NCBI GenBank assembly: GCA_035582835.1
Contig: JAYKAV010003365.1
Span: 727,623 to 791,622, forward strand
Length of the DNA stretch: 64,000 nucleotides
Direction: 5' to 3'
DNA from: Phoebastria nigripes
Lineage: Eukaryota; Chordata; Aves; Procellariiformes; Diomedeidae
Shown one piece after another: positions 39,321 through 51,908 of this stretch; within the stretch, counting starts at the first letter, position 1, and the number at the start of each line of letters is the position of its first letter. Under the pieces are notes generated by a model. The model ran no database searches. It saw only the letters and a list, made by a program, of their open reading frames with translations, and was not told where the DNA came from. A program made the position numbers and the translations under genes.

Positions 39321-40881
39321 TTTATGCATTTGGGGCAAATTGCTGGCCATTTTTCTCTCCCAGTCCAATGCATGATAGTTTTTGTCTAGGGCTGGACCTC
39401 CAGATGAAATATAATGCTCTAGGCTCTGCAGGGCTTGGTAAGGCCCTTTTTGCTTGCTCTTCCACACACGGGTACAGAGCTTTAGAGATTATTTAACTAC
39501 CCCCAGGAATGGCAAAGGCTTATCTCGTGGCAGCAGAATACCTACAATCTGAAAATGTTAATTGAGAAATGCTTACTTTTCTTTTGTCTCCGGTATCAGC
39601 GATTCCAGTGTCCAGAAATGCATAAACTTTCCTCAGAAACGCTATCTATACCAGGAAAATACCATGTTGAGAACAGTGTTTAAGTGTTTTTAAGCATACA
39701 ATGTGCTTTTCTAAGCCAGAGATAATCCGTAAGTAAGAAGGATGTCTATACAATTTAAGAGAGTGTAGGAAACCCATACCCGAATATCAGTTGAACAACC
39801 TGGTCTTCCACAGTCCTGATAAAGATGTTTAGTACATATAAACTCTCCCTCTCACCCCCAAAAGCTCACACATGCAACTCCTGTCAAAGATTGTAACAGT
39901 TTATTCTAAATTTAAATTAATTGCCTGAAAATTTTCCAAATCCTTTCTCTTGAAGGGTGCCAGAGCAAAACTTAATGATCCAAAGACCCAACCTTCCATT
40001 AGGACCATACATTGTTACTAGCCTTTATTCAAAACCCTTGACAACAGAGCATGCCTCCAATTTTTATTCATACCTGCACAGGGGCTTGAGAAGACCACTA
40101 CATTCTCTTTATACCAGAGATCTACAGCAGAACTTCACTGATACATCCCAAGGAAGCTATTTTTTCCTGACATACGCAAACACCCAGGAAAATCAGTATC
40201 AGTCAGTGACCTCAAGACAAGAATTTATTGCAACTAAATAACCAGTGTCGATTCGAAGTCAGTTATGTCTTTTACCATACATACATAGTGGGGGATGGAA
40301 AAGAACAGACTCAGCATTAGNATGAAGACCCGTCTTGCATTTGTATGAGTACACAGATTCCACAACATGTATTGATAATGCAGTTCAAGGTCTCCTCTAT
40401 AACAGCTCAATTATTTTATACTGTAGTAGAAGCAGGTTCTGTTGATGAGAAGACAAGCATCCAAGCTTTTGGTACTGGCCCCTTCCCTGCACTTACCAAG
40501 AACGCTCTCATGTTGTTGTGGTTTAACCAAGTCATGGCTTGTGCTTCCAATCCCTAGCTGTCCCTAATACTAAGACTGTCAATAAAGCTTATAGAGTAAT
40601 AATAATAATTATGAAAAAGTAGATAAATAAGAGACAGTACCTCTTCTTCTGCCTCAGTTGCAATGATCTGAATCTTCAGTTATTAAAGAAAAGGAAAACC
40701 ACTGTTTTCATTTGAACAGAAGCACTAGCCCAAATCATTCTGGAAAAGCAAGCTCTAAGTATCTCCTTGGCAGTGGGGGCAACANGACACCAAAGATCGC
40801 ATACTATTTTAAGTGTAAAAAAGGTATAAAATTTTATTTGATGAGTTAACAAGTAAGCATTTCATTAATCCATGAAAACAC

Positions 40882-40998
40882 TTTATTACAAGTCAGCATA
40901 GTTGAATTATAGCTACCCTGCATGAAAGTTAATTCTGAGGTGAACAAACTGACCTAGTAGCGAGCAGACAGTTTAGAATGTAAAATGCTATATTTATT
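40882..40998 (-). other. CEP57L1: Candidate CEP57L1 3'UTR polyadenylation signals
   Basis: Two AATAAA hexamers lie on the minus strand, at 40998-40993 and 40887-40882, about 80 and 190 nt after the CEP57L1 stop codon. Either could set the 3' end. No transcript evidence is available, and AATAAA is common by chance in AT-rich DNA. Confidence 0.45.
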
Positions 40999-41077
40999 TT
41001 ATTTTTAAAAGGCATTTTGTGAAATTAAAAATTTACTAGCTGTCAGACAACTTCAAAAACCTCTAACACAGTAAACT

Positions 41078-41308
41078 TCAGAACTGTTGTTCCCACATGA
41101 TATCATCTTTTTTCAGTGTTGACTGAAGTTTCTGCACATTTTTTAGCAGCTGAAGAGAGCTTCTGCTTTTCTGCCCAGGACAAGGTTTAGACATACTTTC
41201 CCTTACAGTGACTGCAATCTCTTTTGCTTCCTTTTGGTCACCACACTTTAGTTTGACATGAGCTGCCCCTTGCTTCAATTTCTGAGTTTTTCTCTTTAAT
41301 TTCTGCAC
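41078..41308 (-). CDS. CEP57L1: CEP57L1 terminal coding exon 10
   Basis: Acceptor CTTAG, 77 codons including the TGA stop at 41080-41078. It encodes VQKLKRKTQKLKQG, then a variable segment, then LLKNVQKLQSTLKKDDIMWE, the conserved C-terminal end of the family. The 3'UTR continues to lower coordinates. Confidence 0.95.
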   Translation of the reverse strand: MQKLKRKTQKLKQGAAHVKLKCGDQKEAKEIAVTVRESMSKPCPGQKSRSSLQLLKNVQKLQSTLKKDDIMWEQQF

Positions 41309-44300
41309 CTAAGAAGAAAGATTACTAATTAGAATGTTACACACTCGGGAGACCTACAGCTGTAGAGCTTACTGGACTTCTACCAAACTCCAAACTAAAG
41401 AAGTCTAAGGGACATTAAAAAAAAAAAAGTTAAAACCTACTACGCTTGCATACAGTTGTCTTGCTGTAACAGAAAGCACTACAGAAAACTGACCTCGCCC
41501 ACACAGAAAGCATTACAGAAAACTGACCTCACCCACACTCAATAGGTTGTTGAACCCCATCACTCCCTAAGGTAAAAATGCTTGCTTGAGAGAGACGGAA
41601 TATCATCTGTTACCAATTTATATTTACAACGGTCTTTTTCCATGTCAGATTGTACTACCCTAACCAAAAAAAACCCCAACAAACCTATAAAATGTCTACT
41701 GTTTATTACTGGTTACTGTATCTAAGCAGTTTACTTTGAAGCCTCGTAACAAAATTGGAAAACAGAATAAATAGGGTTGATTGCTAAAGAATGTTTTTTT
41801 ATATGTCAAATAAGAAGTCTTGACTTGCACTTGGCATGAAAAGGTCACTCCCAAAGATAAAATTAGGCTGGAAGCATTCCATATGCCAATTTAGGCTTTA
41901 AGTCCATTTCTAAAAATAATTTAACTTTAATTGCATTCTAGAACATATTATTAACTGTGAAACACACAGATGATTACAGCATTTTTAGTGTGACAGGTTC
42001 TAAAAGCAGAAATATGCATCAGAAATATTAAAATTGGTCTGTACAAAATACAAATAGAAATGTCTGTGTGCAAAAGCACCAGAAAAAACAATATAGGCCA
42101 AGTGTTACAGGAGTGGCCTGTATTGATAACCAGGGCATGATGGACAGTAATCAAACAGACAAACACAAAGAATGTGCTATTTACATCATGACCCTAAGGC
42201 GTGTGCTCTGATAAGGCTGTACCAGAGCACAGATGACTTGCCAGCAGATCTGCACCCTGATAATAGGCAAGGGTGACAAAGTTGCACCACATTGCATGTG
42301 CTATTCCTCTTCTCATCATCCCAAAATGAAGGCAGAACGTAGCCATAAAGATATGCAAAAGGAAGAAACAAAGGTGCAGTTGTTGTCCATTGACTAAGGT
42401 TCCTGGAGGATGAAGTCAGCAAGGTTCTGAGGCAAGGAATAACACCGTAATTGTTGGCTCCTCAAGAATGTAAGAGATTTATCCAAAAAACAGTTGACAA
42501 CATTGCCAAGAGAGGCAGTGAGGACTCAACAGTCCATATCCTTTGTCCATATTGCTTACATGCAACTCTGACAATTCTACTTTGACATAAGCACCTTTGT
42601 GCTTGCAATTACGTGGACAATAAAAGGTTTGAGTGAGTAAAATCTATCAAAGAATGAACGTGAATAAAATTGGTCACATTTAAATTAACTATCACCTCCC
42701 CCTTTCATAAGGTCTCACACTGAGTTTTGTTCTGTTTCCTGTATAAGCGAAGTTCTTAGGTGAATCTATTTATCCTGAAACATAAGATGAAGAATAGAAA
42801 ACTATCAGACAGAACTATGGACTGCATTTTTTATCATATGTTCCAAACCAAATTGCTACAAAAGAGTTAAGCTGTTCATCTACAGAAGAGTGATTTTATA
42901 TGGGCATGTATGAAAAGCTGTTATCTATGGCTCTAAAACAAATACTGACAGAATGCGTACAGGTTAGGGGTTAAACAAAACTGAAAGGCTTGTCTGGCTA
43001 TGACTTTGGAGAAGCTGTGGTCAACAGACTATTTGGTCAATAAAAAGCTTCAATATTTCAGTAATATAAAAGACATTTAATCCAGTCTGTACAGGAATTA
43101 TAGCTTCTTTCTCATTCCCCAGAGGGACAGGACACAAAGGAATGAAATCTCAACAGTTTGTCTTAATGCAGTGAGCAGAAGTGACAGACTGAGCAACCCA
43201 GCTCTGTATTGCAGAACTGCCACAGGGCAGGAAGTTTAGCATACATACCTAGCTTCCAGCTGTAAGCACTTTTTCTTGATCAAAAGAAGGAACTGGAGGT
43301 ACAAGAACACCGAGCTAGCAGCCTAATTATAATCACTCATATTGGAACATCCTGGCTTAAGCATTCCAGTGACATTCTAGTTAATGACAACAGGAGGCAG
43401 AGTTGTGGCAGCCTTTCAACTAGAGTGTTACTAGCTAGAGAGTTTACATCTTATTCTTACAGTAGCCTGATGCTTTTTCAGCTTGGATATTTGTTCTCCT
43501 TTAATCTCCATTTGTTTTACAAGGCAATCCAGCTCCTGTTCTAGGTCTTCACGAACTTTGGAGTCTTGAGTCTCCTGTATCTGCTTCAGAAGTTCTTGAT
43601 GCTCACTATTAAAGACAAGAATGGTACACTAAGTATTCATGATATAGTCTCTAGAATTTCTTCCAATACTTTCAGTGTATTGCAGGAGTTGCTAGCCATT
43701 TTGTCCAGAGTACAGCAATTTAGCATTATTTACCCCCTCACACAATACACAGTAATCTGGAATACATTCACAGTAGAAAAGAAAAAGTTTTCCAGTGGGT
43801 CTGATTTTCTCATTCCAAATTTGTAGCTGATGCGCATCTTATTCCTCCCCCTTGCCACAGTCATAACAACTACATGTGTAATAGTGTGCAAAATGAGAAT
43901 TTGGAAAGTGAACAGCAGCTATGCAGTATGGTATTTTCACTTCCTGCGCAATTTAGTGCAGACTTTGAAAGCTTAGTGTAATACAGAAAAGTATTGTTTA
44001 AACTAGTACATTTAAGTTATAGTTTTTCTGGCAGATAATTCAAATTAAAATATTCTACTGGAAAAGATTTGCAGTGAGTTAATTTAATTAACCAGCATAA
44101 TTAAAAGAAATCATGTCGATCTACTCAATACCTAGATATCTGAACTAGTCAAAAACAGAGACCCTCTCTTAGACAAATAATCTCTTTACAAAGGTCACGG
44201 TTTCTTTTCTGACTTCTGAGTAACCGCTGCTCCTTGACAGTTTAATTGAAGCAACTGGTTGTTGCTATAAAAAAAACCAAAAAAAGCCCATCCTTGAATT

Positions 44301-47300
44301 GCCATGAGTAAGCCGAAGATTTTTGAAGAAGAGATTGGTTGCCAGGTGAAATTTTGCCACATCAAGGATTTCAAACCAGTGTCGACATCCTAACTGGTTT
44401 AACCAACACCCTAACTGGTTTAACCAACATATCCTCCTCTGTTCAAACCACAGCTTATCATGTTGACATGTCTACTATGACCAGCTACATAGCTTTGGCC
44501 CACAATTCTACAAGCTTGCATTAATGGGAAGATGCCTAAGAACACGACAAGTTGTAATCCATGTTTACTTGCATGGCTAGAAAGATACATACACTCCCAT
44601 CTAATGCATTAGATTCTTCCACACCCTGCCCATTTTCTGGCAGGAGACTGTCCCTCTTTCACAACCCCCTTCCAGGACTGGCAAGTTCTCCTGCTATCAA
44701 CAAGGAATGGGAATGAACCCCAGACTGTCTCAGCACAAAGACCCATCAGGTACGCACGTACGGAGAGAACACAGAAAGAGTGAGGACAAAGTAATAGACT
44801 AGATGTTGTGACAGGACTATTCCTGCCACAGCTGTGCTAACCTATTCTACCACCCAGACTGACTGCATGCTGCCGGCCTACTGAACATTAACACTACCTT
44901 TGCAGCCTTCTCCAGGAGAACATTCTTGGTCTACTCTGTAGATCTCAGAATATGTTTAAAATTTCTAAAAAGCACAGGCCTGAAAGATTTTTCATTTGCT
45001 GCAGCTGTTACTGCAGTAGCAGCTCGGTTAAGTACAGCATGTGGAAGCAGAAAAACCCAGCTGAAGGGTATGTTGCTTGCTCACAAGATCAGTTAAACAC
45101 CAGGATAGAAAGAATTTTTTGAGTAAGAAAAATCCTACCAGTCAGGCCTGCTCTGGCCATTCTGTCAACAAGTAGTCCTACACTTAAAACAGGCTAGGTT
45201 CGACTACAGCACACCTGTAGCTTCACAGGGCTACCACCAAAGTCACTTTCACTCATAACACCAGGGATGAGTACTCACAAGCTCATTTGGCCCAGCTCAT
45301 CTTGTATGGCCAACAGAAGGTCCGAAAGACTTCTGGTGGCAGTAGGTGATGTGGAACAAGAAGATACAGATTTTGAAAGTGCACTGCGTCCTGAAATCCC
45401 AGATGTAGTTCCTCCTTGGCTTCGTGATGAGATACGTGGATTGCGATGCTTCATAATATGCAACACACTTTGTATGTTTGCACTAACAGAATGGCTGGAA
45501 CCGACAGACTTAAAGCAGAATTATTAAGAAGTGGTTTACAGAAGTGATTAACAATTACAGTAGAGAGACTTATTCAAACTGTAGATGCCAATTTAGCGAG
45601 AAAGTTTGGTTTCACTCACCTTCCCAGCCACAAAAGGTAGTTCACCAGCCTTTACATGTAATTGTGAAAGGTGCATCTTCTTCATTGCAGGATTTCTCTG
45701 CCATAAGACAGACAGGAAAAGTAAGACAAGAAATTTCAATTTGCTGACCCAACAGCACTTCTTAAACTTTTTTTTTTAATAAGTAAAATTCAAATAAACA
45801 AGCAGTGAAATGCATCATCTCAGTTTCCCTCTGGTTTAAAAAAAATAATTTCCGTCCTGTATGTGGAAGGAGTAGGACTTTCCAACAGCTGAGACAAGTA
45901 AATTTTATTCCAGATGCGTTTAGCAGATAGTTTGACAAATAGGTTGACATTAAAGAAATTGAACATTGCTTACTTAAGTTTGCAAAACCACAGTTGCAAA
46001 ATTTTGACTGACCTGTAACATGTGTTGCAAAATGTATTCTCCTGATTTCAGCAATACCCCCAAAACACACCATCTTAAGATGCGTAGTTAAAATTGCTTT
46101 GGAAACTAATTTTGCCAGATAAACTGAAAGGCAGCTAAGATAGGACATGGGGGATGGCAGTAAGACTGTAAGAGAGGTTATTTTCACGCTGGTAAGGGAA
46201 AGTTTTCCAGTGAGGTGCTACCAGCCCTAGCCCAGTTTTAATTACCAAAGGAAGAAAAAAAAGAGGTATTCAGCACTGTTCATCACTTTGGAAATGGAGT
46301 AAAGTGCAGCAGACAAATCAAGTGCCTCTTACATCACCGTTTTTCACGAATTCCTATCTCTGTGTGAGTCAGATGCTATCAGCAACAGTATGCTAATAAA
46401 AACTTTCATGTTACCTTCTTCGCTTTTTTCTTCTTCCCGTTCTCCTTTTTAGGTTCATTTTGAGATGTTACTGAAGACATCAAAATTCTGTTTATCTCAA
46501 ATCCTGTTTGAAGCTGTAGGAATAAGCAAAAAAGAAAACAACCATTTAATGTAATATTAGAAGTATGAAATCACATGGTCTAATTAATTCCCTCTTTCAT
46601 GCATGGATGAGAACCAATTAAGGGTACTATTAACTGTCCTGCTTGGAAGGCATAAGCTACACTTAAAAACTGAACAGATTACTAGGATGGCAGGGTATCA
46701 GGCAGATCTTGCAGCTCTGTCTTAGAAGTCCTCATTTTCATATTCAGCTGCAGCAGCTGTATTTTTCCACTGTGACAACCAGTAAGTGAAATAAGCCAAT
46801 CCTGCTGCATGCTGGGGATCTGATCATAAAATCCAAAGAATAAGAACATTTGGATTTTACAATCTGGGGTCAGACAGAACTGAGCCCGTCTGTGTAACAT
46901 TGAGGTCAAACCTGCTGGACAATCCTCAAATTGCTCTGTAGTTCAAAGCTGATATAAAGGCCCATGATAAACAGGATAATAGCCATTCCCAATTAAACAT
47001 AGGACAAGGACTTTGTTTTGGCATGTGTAACAGTTCGACTAAACAATGCTGGAGGTCCATCACAAAAGTGAGATTATTCTGGCTTTTCTGTCATCAAAAG
47101 AAAGTGAACCACCTCACACCCTCTGTTTCCCAGGCCAGATCCAACAGACCTAAATCGATCCTGCAGAGAACTAAGATGGTACTAATACTAGTTTAGGACT
47201 CAGTTTACTACATCTAAGTCCCTTCTTGAGCAAACGTTTATACTACTGCTAAAGTCAGACTATCTGCTCTGAGAAAGTCATTCTTACTCTGTTTCTCAGA

Positions 47301-50300
47301 AGATAAAATCACCATACTAGGCCTTCTGCTCTGCAGCAGCAAGCAGCTTAAGCAAGAAACCCCAAAACCTGCAAATTTTCAACTGTGTCATTCTGCCGGA
47401 TTCTGGAGGTGGTTAGATGCCTGGGCTACAATCTGCATGTTATTTCAAGCTTCCTGGACTGATGAAATTCCTTGGATGAGGTATAAAAACTGACAGCAGT
47501 GATGAATTAATTAAAGCTGTCAGCTTCGCTTATGGCTAGAGTTTCAATATTATTCTTCAGCTCTGCATCCCCCCACCCCGCCCCAAGGGAATGCCACCAC
47601 AACTGCTCTCTTTCAAAATGGCTGCTACTTCTCAGCGAAATGAGGTTTGGAATACCTGAAGCTACTTTGCCCCTTTAACAAAAGGTTTCTTTGATTTTGC
47701 TCTCTTTGGCAAATATTCCTCTCTCAGATGGATGGTGGCCCAATAAACTGATTATGGCTTCACAGAATAATGAATTATTCAAGCTCTCACTTAACGAGAA
47801 ATGTAACAGTATCACTGATTAAAGACTTTTCCAAGTATAGTCCAACGTATTAGATTTCAGCAGATCTTAACAAAAAGAGGAAAACAAACAGAATAACCAA
47901 CCTTACTTGGGGTATAAGGTTTCTTATACGACCACATTCTAGTTACTGTAAGTTAAGGTTATCTGACTTAGTTGCAGATTCTCTAGAAATTCATTTTCTA
48001 CCCAGATCACTTATAGCAGCTTTGAGGCTGATGAACTGTATCATTAATACAAAACCAAGTAGACTCCTCCTTGACTGAGATATGCAACATACCTGGCAAG
48101 CTTTCTACTACATAGTTTATAACTGGTCTAGGTAGTATTCCAGGAGTTCTCCCTGGGTAATAAACATGTGGAGTTTAAATGTAATAAAAGAAAGGGTATT
48201 TTGGACAGAGAGAATAGCTTTCTTCAGTCATAAAAAATGAGATAAAATAAAACCTTTTCAGTCTACCTGAGCAGTTTTGTCTTGTATTAGCTTATGCTGA
48301 TGCTCTTCTTTACAAAGCTTTTCTTCTAAGTGTTTGATCTTGTCCTGAATTTGAAGGCAAGAATGATTAGTCACACTTCAGTTTGCCATGCTGAATCAGA
48401 AGTCTGAAGTAGCTTGCAATTGTAATCTGGGATAAAACAGGACTGTAGGAATTTTCAAAGCCCAGACTAAAAGACTCATGCAAATGAAGCCAAGGTGGCA
48501 TTCAGTCAGGTATGCTTTATGATCTTAGCTTTAACAGAGGAAACCTTTGCAAAACTTAGTACTATTAACAGTATGCCATACAAATTATACCAAATGAATG
48601 ACTTTCAGACTGTCATTCCATGCATGCTTACTTCTGCAATTCTCTGAGTAGCAGTAAGTTTAAGACACTCTTTTTCTAGCATTTCAAGCTTTTCAAGTTT
48701 TGCATGCAGTGCCAACCGGTTCTGATCTTCCTCTTTCTGAAGCTGGGCCTGGAAAAAAGTAAGCAAGAATGGAGTTGGCAGCTGACTGAAATTGTTTCAG
48801 ACAGCAAAAAACCACACACACTACAGTCAAGATGTTTAACTAGTTTAAATTTCGTATTTTTTAAATTGCAAAGTGATGAAAAATACCAGGCAGACAAAGA
48901 AGACTTAAGTTTCCAGCAGCCTTTTTGTCTACCAAATGTGCAAGTATTAGCATGGTTTTGCTCATTAGGAGTTCCACCTAGGGAGTCTTTTCATACAATT
49001 CATTGAACGGTTGTCATCAGCCAGTCAGACAGTAAATTGCTTCCGTTTGCTACCACCCTGAGCAGAGGTGAGGAAAAATAATGGCCATAAAAAAGTTCAG
49101 ATCTTACACATTTCTATACTTTTCAGCTATATCACTACTTTGTTAGTATGCTAAAGGGCTTCACCTGTTGTTCTAAAACGATTTTCTTTTCCAGTTCTGC
49201 ACTGGAAACCATTTTCCTCATGTAATCCAGCTGTTTCTCCAGCAGGGAGCAGCGGGATTGTGCTGCATTTAACTGCACACTTACATCTACAGAGAGAAAC
49301 AAAGACATTCAGTACAGCAACGGAAGTTACACATTTAGCCAGTCTGTCATCTCATTGAGGAATTCTCTGTCTTCAAAACATGCAAGAAAAGTTTTGTTAG
49401 CCTGAACAAGTCATATGGCTAAAATATATTTTATATATAAGACATGAGAATAAAAATGTTTTTCCAGAGCTAGTCCTTAATTTGAATTCCAAAGGTGTGA
49501 GCACTGCAGTTACTTTGATGTATATCAGCAGATATCGAACCACAATCTGGTTTCTTCCCTTCTCCTCACTTTTTTCAAGTTAGCAGTGTTATACATGTAA
49601 GCAGCTGCTTGCTTACTGTAGGAGTTAAATATACCACGTGAAATCTGCTTATTCTTTAAAATAGCTTTATGGGTTATGCAATACTTGGTTAATACATGTG
49701 AAAAAAGATCTCAACTTGATCCACAATTATCAAGATCCTGTCCCTCCCCAATTCTGAAGCAAAAAAGAAAGGGGGGTGCATTAATTAGCAGTTTGTCAAA
49801 ACAAACAAACACTCCCTGGATTATGCAGTCTTGGAGTTGCTGTGGCTACACCTTATCACTCAAGAGAAATACCTTTCCTCTGTTGCATCAGTTCTTGATG
49901 TGCTGTGTCCTTTTTGTAGGATTCATGCTCTAAGGCCTTATTATACTGAGCAGCTGCTATGGAGAGGCTGCACAGATTATCTTCAGCCTGTGCCTTCTCC
50001 AACTCTAGACGGCGGATCTTTTCTTGAAGAGTTTTCAGGGCTGCCACCACAGCTAGCAAACAATGCAACAGTTACACCTTAAGTAACAGTTCCTATTATT
50101 ATTATTTTTACAAAACACTTCAAACAGCAAAATACTACCTAAATTTTCTTCCTAGGATCACTCCTAAAATGAATTATATTCCCCAGCAGTACACTAACAC
50201 ATGCAGAATGTATCTGGGAGACAATGGACATGTTTACTGCATAACTGAGGTATAAAGCACAGCTCCTATAAGCAAAACTATTTTCACTCCAAATGGTAGC

Positions 50301-51908
50301 AAGCACAAAGAAATCGTGGCAAATTGAGTATAACAAACCCTGGGACTTCTGTTTACACAGAAGCAGGGAACACAGGTATCCAAGTTAGGTCACAAGTTTT
50401 GGTGTAATGCAACTGGTGTGGACAGATTAAAAGAAGAAAAAACGACAGACTCAGGACAGGGGGGGAAATCAGATACAAAGGGACATTTTAGTAGAGGATG
50501 CATTTTAAAAACTTTATTGTTTCAAAAGGTAATGATTCAATGCTTAGTTTCTTGTATTTGATGATTCTTTAAACCATAGAAACAAGTCTGCAAGATTTTG
50601 CTTTTAGCCTCAAATCAGTATGTGTCAAAATTATGCCAAAAATAAAAGTTGCAAGTTCAACTACAAGGAAAAGTCTACTAGCTCTCCAAAAACTATACAC
50701 ACCTGTGGAAGTTTAAGACATGTTCTGTTACAAGTCAAGCTTCTTTTCTGACATTTTATAAGCCTTGATAGCTTCCCTATACCAATTCTTTCAGTAGAGG
50801 AATACCCAGCAAATATTGCTAGCTCCATAACAACTCTCATCAGCTTATCACAGCCCCATCAGAATAAAACAAACAAACAAAAAAAGCAAAAAGCATATAC
50901 CAGAGAGCAGAAAGATGAAGTGGAACCACTTCTTCCATCTGTCTATTGGCATGCCAAACATTTCCTTACTTAAACACTTAGCTGCATAACATTAAACTGA
51001 ACATTTTAATCCAAAAAGCCCAAACTCTGTATGACAAAAGATTACTACAGAAGTCACAGATTCTTCAAATGAAAGAACAATGATCACACACACACATAGG
51101 CTATGTCTGTGCAATATTGCAAAGTTGTTCATGATAGTAAATCCAAGTATGGTATCCTTGTGATTCACTGAGCTCTCCAGATATGCTAAGCCACCGAGCA
51201 TTTGTCCTGTGAGCTCCAGGGAGTAATCATCAATTAAGGCACAGGACAATCACAGTGGACCTATATTTCATACAGACTAACTTTCATGCTGCTAACTTTC
51301 CCGAGAGTCTGCGTTATTCAAAAGTTCTCCCAAGGAATCATACCACACAAAAAACCTTAGAAGCAATTTTAAGCTAGAGGGAGTCGAATAGCACTATGCA
51401 AAGCCAATTTCAAGTCAGTGTACCATACTAATGATATTTTTTTTGCTGTATTTAAAGTAATGAACTGCTTCTGCTGAGTTTGAAGCATTCTCCTTCGCTT
51501 TTAGAGGAAGTCGGATGATTTTAAGTTAAACAATTTTCAAAGCCAAAGTTCATAAGGATGTTAGAAGACTTGCAGCAGTTTCCATTCCAGATGTATGACT
51601 TCAGGGAGACTACTCCCTCAGGACACATATACATCCTGTCTCAATGTCAGTCTGACAATCGCAGCAAGTCATTGAACTGAGTAAAACAGAATGGGGAGTT
51701 TGCTCAAGAGATTTCACATGGAACAATTAAAAAGACCACTTTAAGGACATATTTTGGCTTTACCTTGGTTATTGGGGATAGAAGGCCTGTCACCACCAAC
51801 AGCTGCCAACTTCTTTGATTCTATATAAGCAAAGGCTGCAGGAAGCATCTTATCTGGTGGCTGAAGAAAGCTTCCTATGAAACTGTTCTTTGATTCAGAA
51901 TCCATAGC
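41078..51908 (-). CDS. CEP57L1: CEP57L1 gene, complete coding region in 10 exons (Cep57-like centrosomal protein)
   Basis: Ten minus-strand exons join in phase to a 1422-nt reading frame of 473 residues plus stop, close to the roughly 460 residues of the human protein. Exons in order: 51764-51908 (ATG at 51905), 49873-50052, 49165-49286, 48632-48748, 48267-48344, 46415-46513, 45620-45697, 45279-45508, 43461-43605, 41078-41308. All introns are GT-AG. The N-terminus MDSESKNSFIGSF and the C-terminus KKDDIMWEQQF match CEP57L1 rather than CEP57. Residues about 48-213 are heptad-rich coiled coil (ALKTLQEKIRRLELE, SRCSLLEKQLDYMRKM), corresponding to the Cep57 centrosome-localisation region. Residues about 325-473 correspond to the C-terminal microtubule-binding region. 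Family knowledge: Cep57 proteins act at the pericentriolar material and bind microtubules. The exon 1 acceptor implies an upstream non-coding exon that I could not place. The neighbour CCDC162 lies downstream on the same strand. Confidence 0.95.
41471..41538. repeat. 34-bp tandem duplication
   Basis: Two adjacent 34-base units starting AGAAAGCA, at 41471-41504 and 41505-41538, with two differences. In the last intron of CEP57L1. Confidence 0.88.
42203..42230. repeat. 8-bp perfect inverted repeat
   Basis: GTGCTCTG and CAGAGCAC separated by 12 bases, in the last CEP57L1 intron. Confidence 0.6.
43461..43605 (-). CDS. CEP57L1: CEP57L1 coding exon 9 (microtubule-binding region)
   Basis: Acceptor CTTTAATAG, donor GCTACT|GTAAGA, 145 nt. 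It encodes EHQELLKQIQETQDSKVRED and EQELDCLVKQMEIKGEQISK, matching the family helical segment. Confidence 0.94.
44389..44430. repeat. 21-bp tandem duplication
   Basis: Two adjacent copies of CCTAACTGGTTTAACCAACA plus one base, at 44389-44409 and 44410-44430, differing only in the last base. In the CEP57L1 intron between exons 8 and 9. Confidence 0.9.
45279..45508 (-). CDS. CEP57L1: CEP57L1 coding exon 8 (Ser-rich linker to C-terminal region)
   Basis: Acceptor CTGCTTTAAG, donor GAGCTT|GTGAGT, 230 nt. It encodes SANIQSVLHIMKHRNPR, then a serine/threonine-rich linker, then LSDLLLAIQDELGQMSL, which starts the C-terminal microtubule-binding region. The sequence SANIQSVLHIMK resembles the CEP57 paralogue, so this copy retains both paralogues' features. 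Confidence 0.93.
45620..45697 (-). CDS. CEP57L1: CEP57L1 coding exon 7
   Basis: A 78-nt phase-neutral exon between TTATGGCAG and AAG|GTGAGT. It encodes 26 residues ending GELPFVAGK; the LPFVAxK motif is shared by CEP57 and CEP57L1 and confirms the frame. Confidence 0.92.
46415..46513 (-). CDS. CEP57L1: CEP57L1 coding exon 6 (Lys-rich linker)
   Basis: A 99-nt phase-neutral exon between ATTCCTACAG and AAG|GTAACA. It encodes LQTGFEINRILMSSV followed by a basic run ending NGKKKKAKK. The first part aligns with the family's LQTGLE segment. The basic run could act as a nuclear-localisation or microtubule-contact patch (inference). Confidence 0.93.
48267..48344 (-). CDS. CEP57L1: CEP57L1 coding exon 5 (coiled coil end)
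   Basis: A 78-nt phase-neutral exon between AAATTCAG and CAG|GTAGAC. It encodes 26 residues beginning DKIKHLEEKLCKEEHQHK, matching the family segment that closes the N-terminal coiled coil. Confidence 0.93.
48632..48748 (-). CDS. CEP57L1: CEP57L1 coding exon 4 (coiled coil)
   Basis: A 117-nt phase-neutral exon between TTTTTTCCAG and GAA|GTAAGC. It encodes 39 residues with LHAKLEKLEMLEKECLKLTA, a leucine-heptad segment matching the family coiled coil. Confidence 0.94.
49165..49286 (-). CDS. CEP57L1: CEP57L1 coding exon 3 (coiled coil)
   Basis: Acceptor CTCTGTAG, donor CAACAG|GTGAAG. It encodes residues about 108-148, including AAQSRCSLLEKQLDYMRKMV, a Cep57-family signature. The exon ends in phase 0. 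Confidence 0.95.
49873..50052 (-). CDS. CEP57L1: CEP57L1 coding exon 2 (first coiled coil)
   Basis: Acceptor TTTGCTAG, donor GGAAAG|GTATTT. It encodes residues about 48-107, including LKTLQEKIRRLELEKAQAED and HQELMQQRKG, the best conserved block of the family's centrosome-localisation coiled coil. It starts in phase 1 and ends in phase 1, as required by exons 1 and 3. Confidence 0.95.
51764..51908 (-). CDS. CEP57L1: CEP57L1 coding exon 1 (start codon)
   Basis: The exon opens after a TTTTTACAG acceptor; the ATG lies at 51905-51903, three bases into the exon. It encodes MDSESKNSFIGSF and then a low-complexity linker to about residue 47. It ends CCAAG|GTAAAG, leaving one base to the next codon. 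The start is chosen because the first residues align with the known CEP57L1 N-terminus and no other Met precedes in this exon. Confidence 0.93.

Noticed and set aside
42100..42660. LTR-like appearance in the last CEP57L1 intron (ATAAAAGG box, inverted repeat)
   Set aside because: No terminal repeats, target-site duplication or primer-binding site could be identified.
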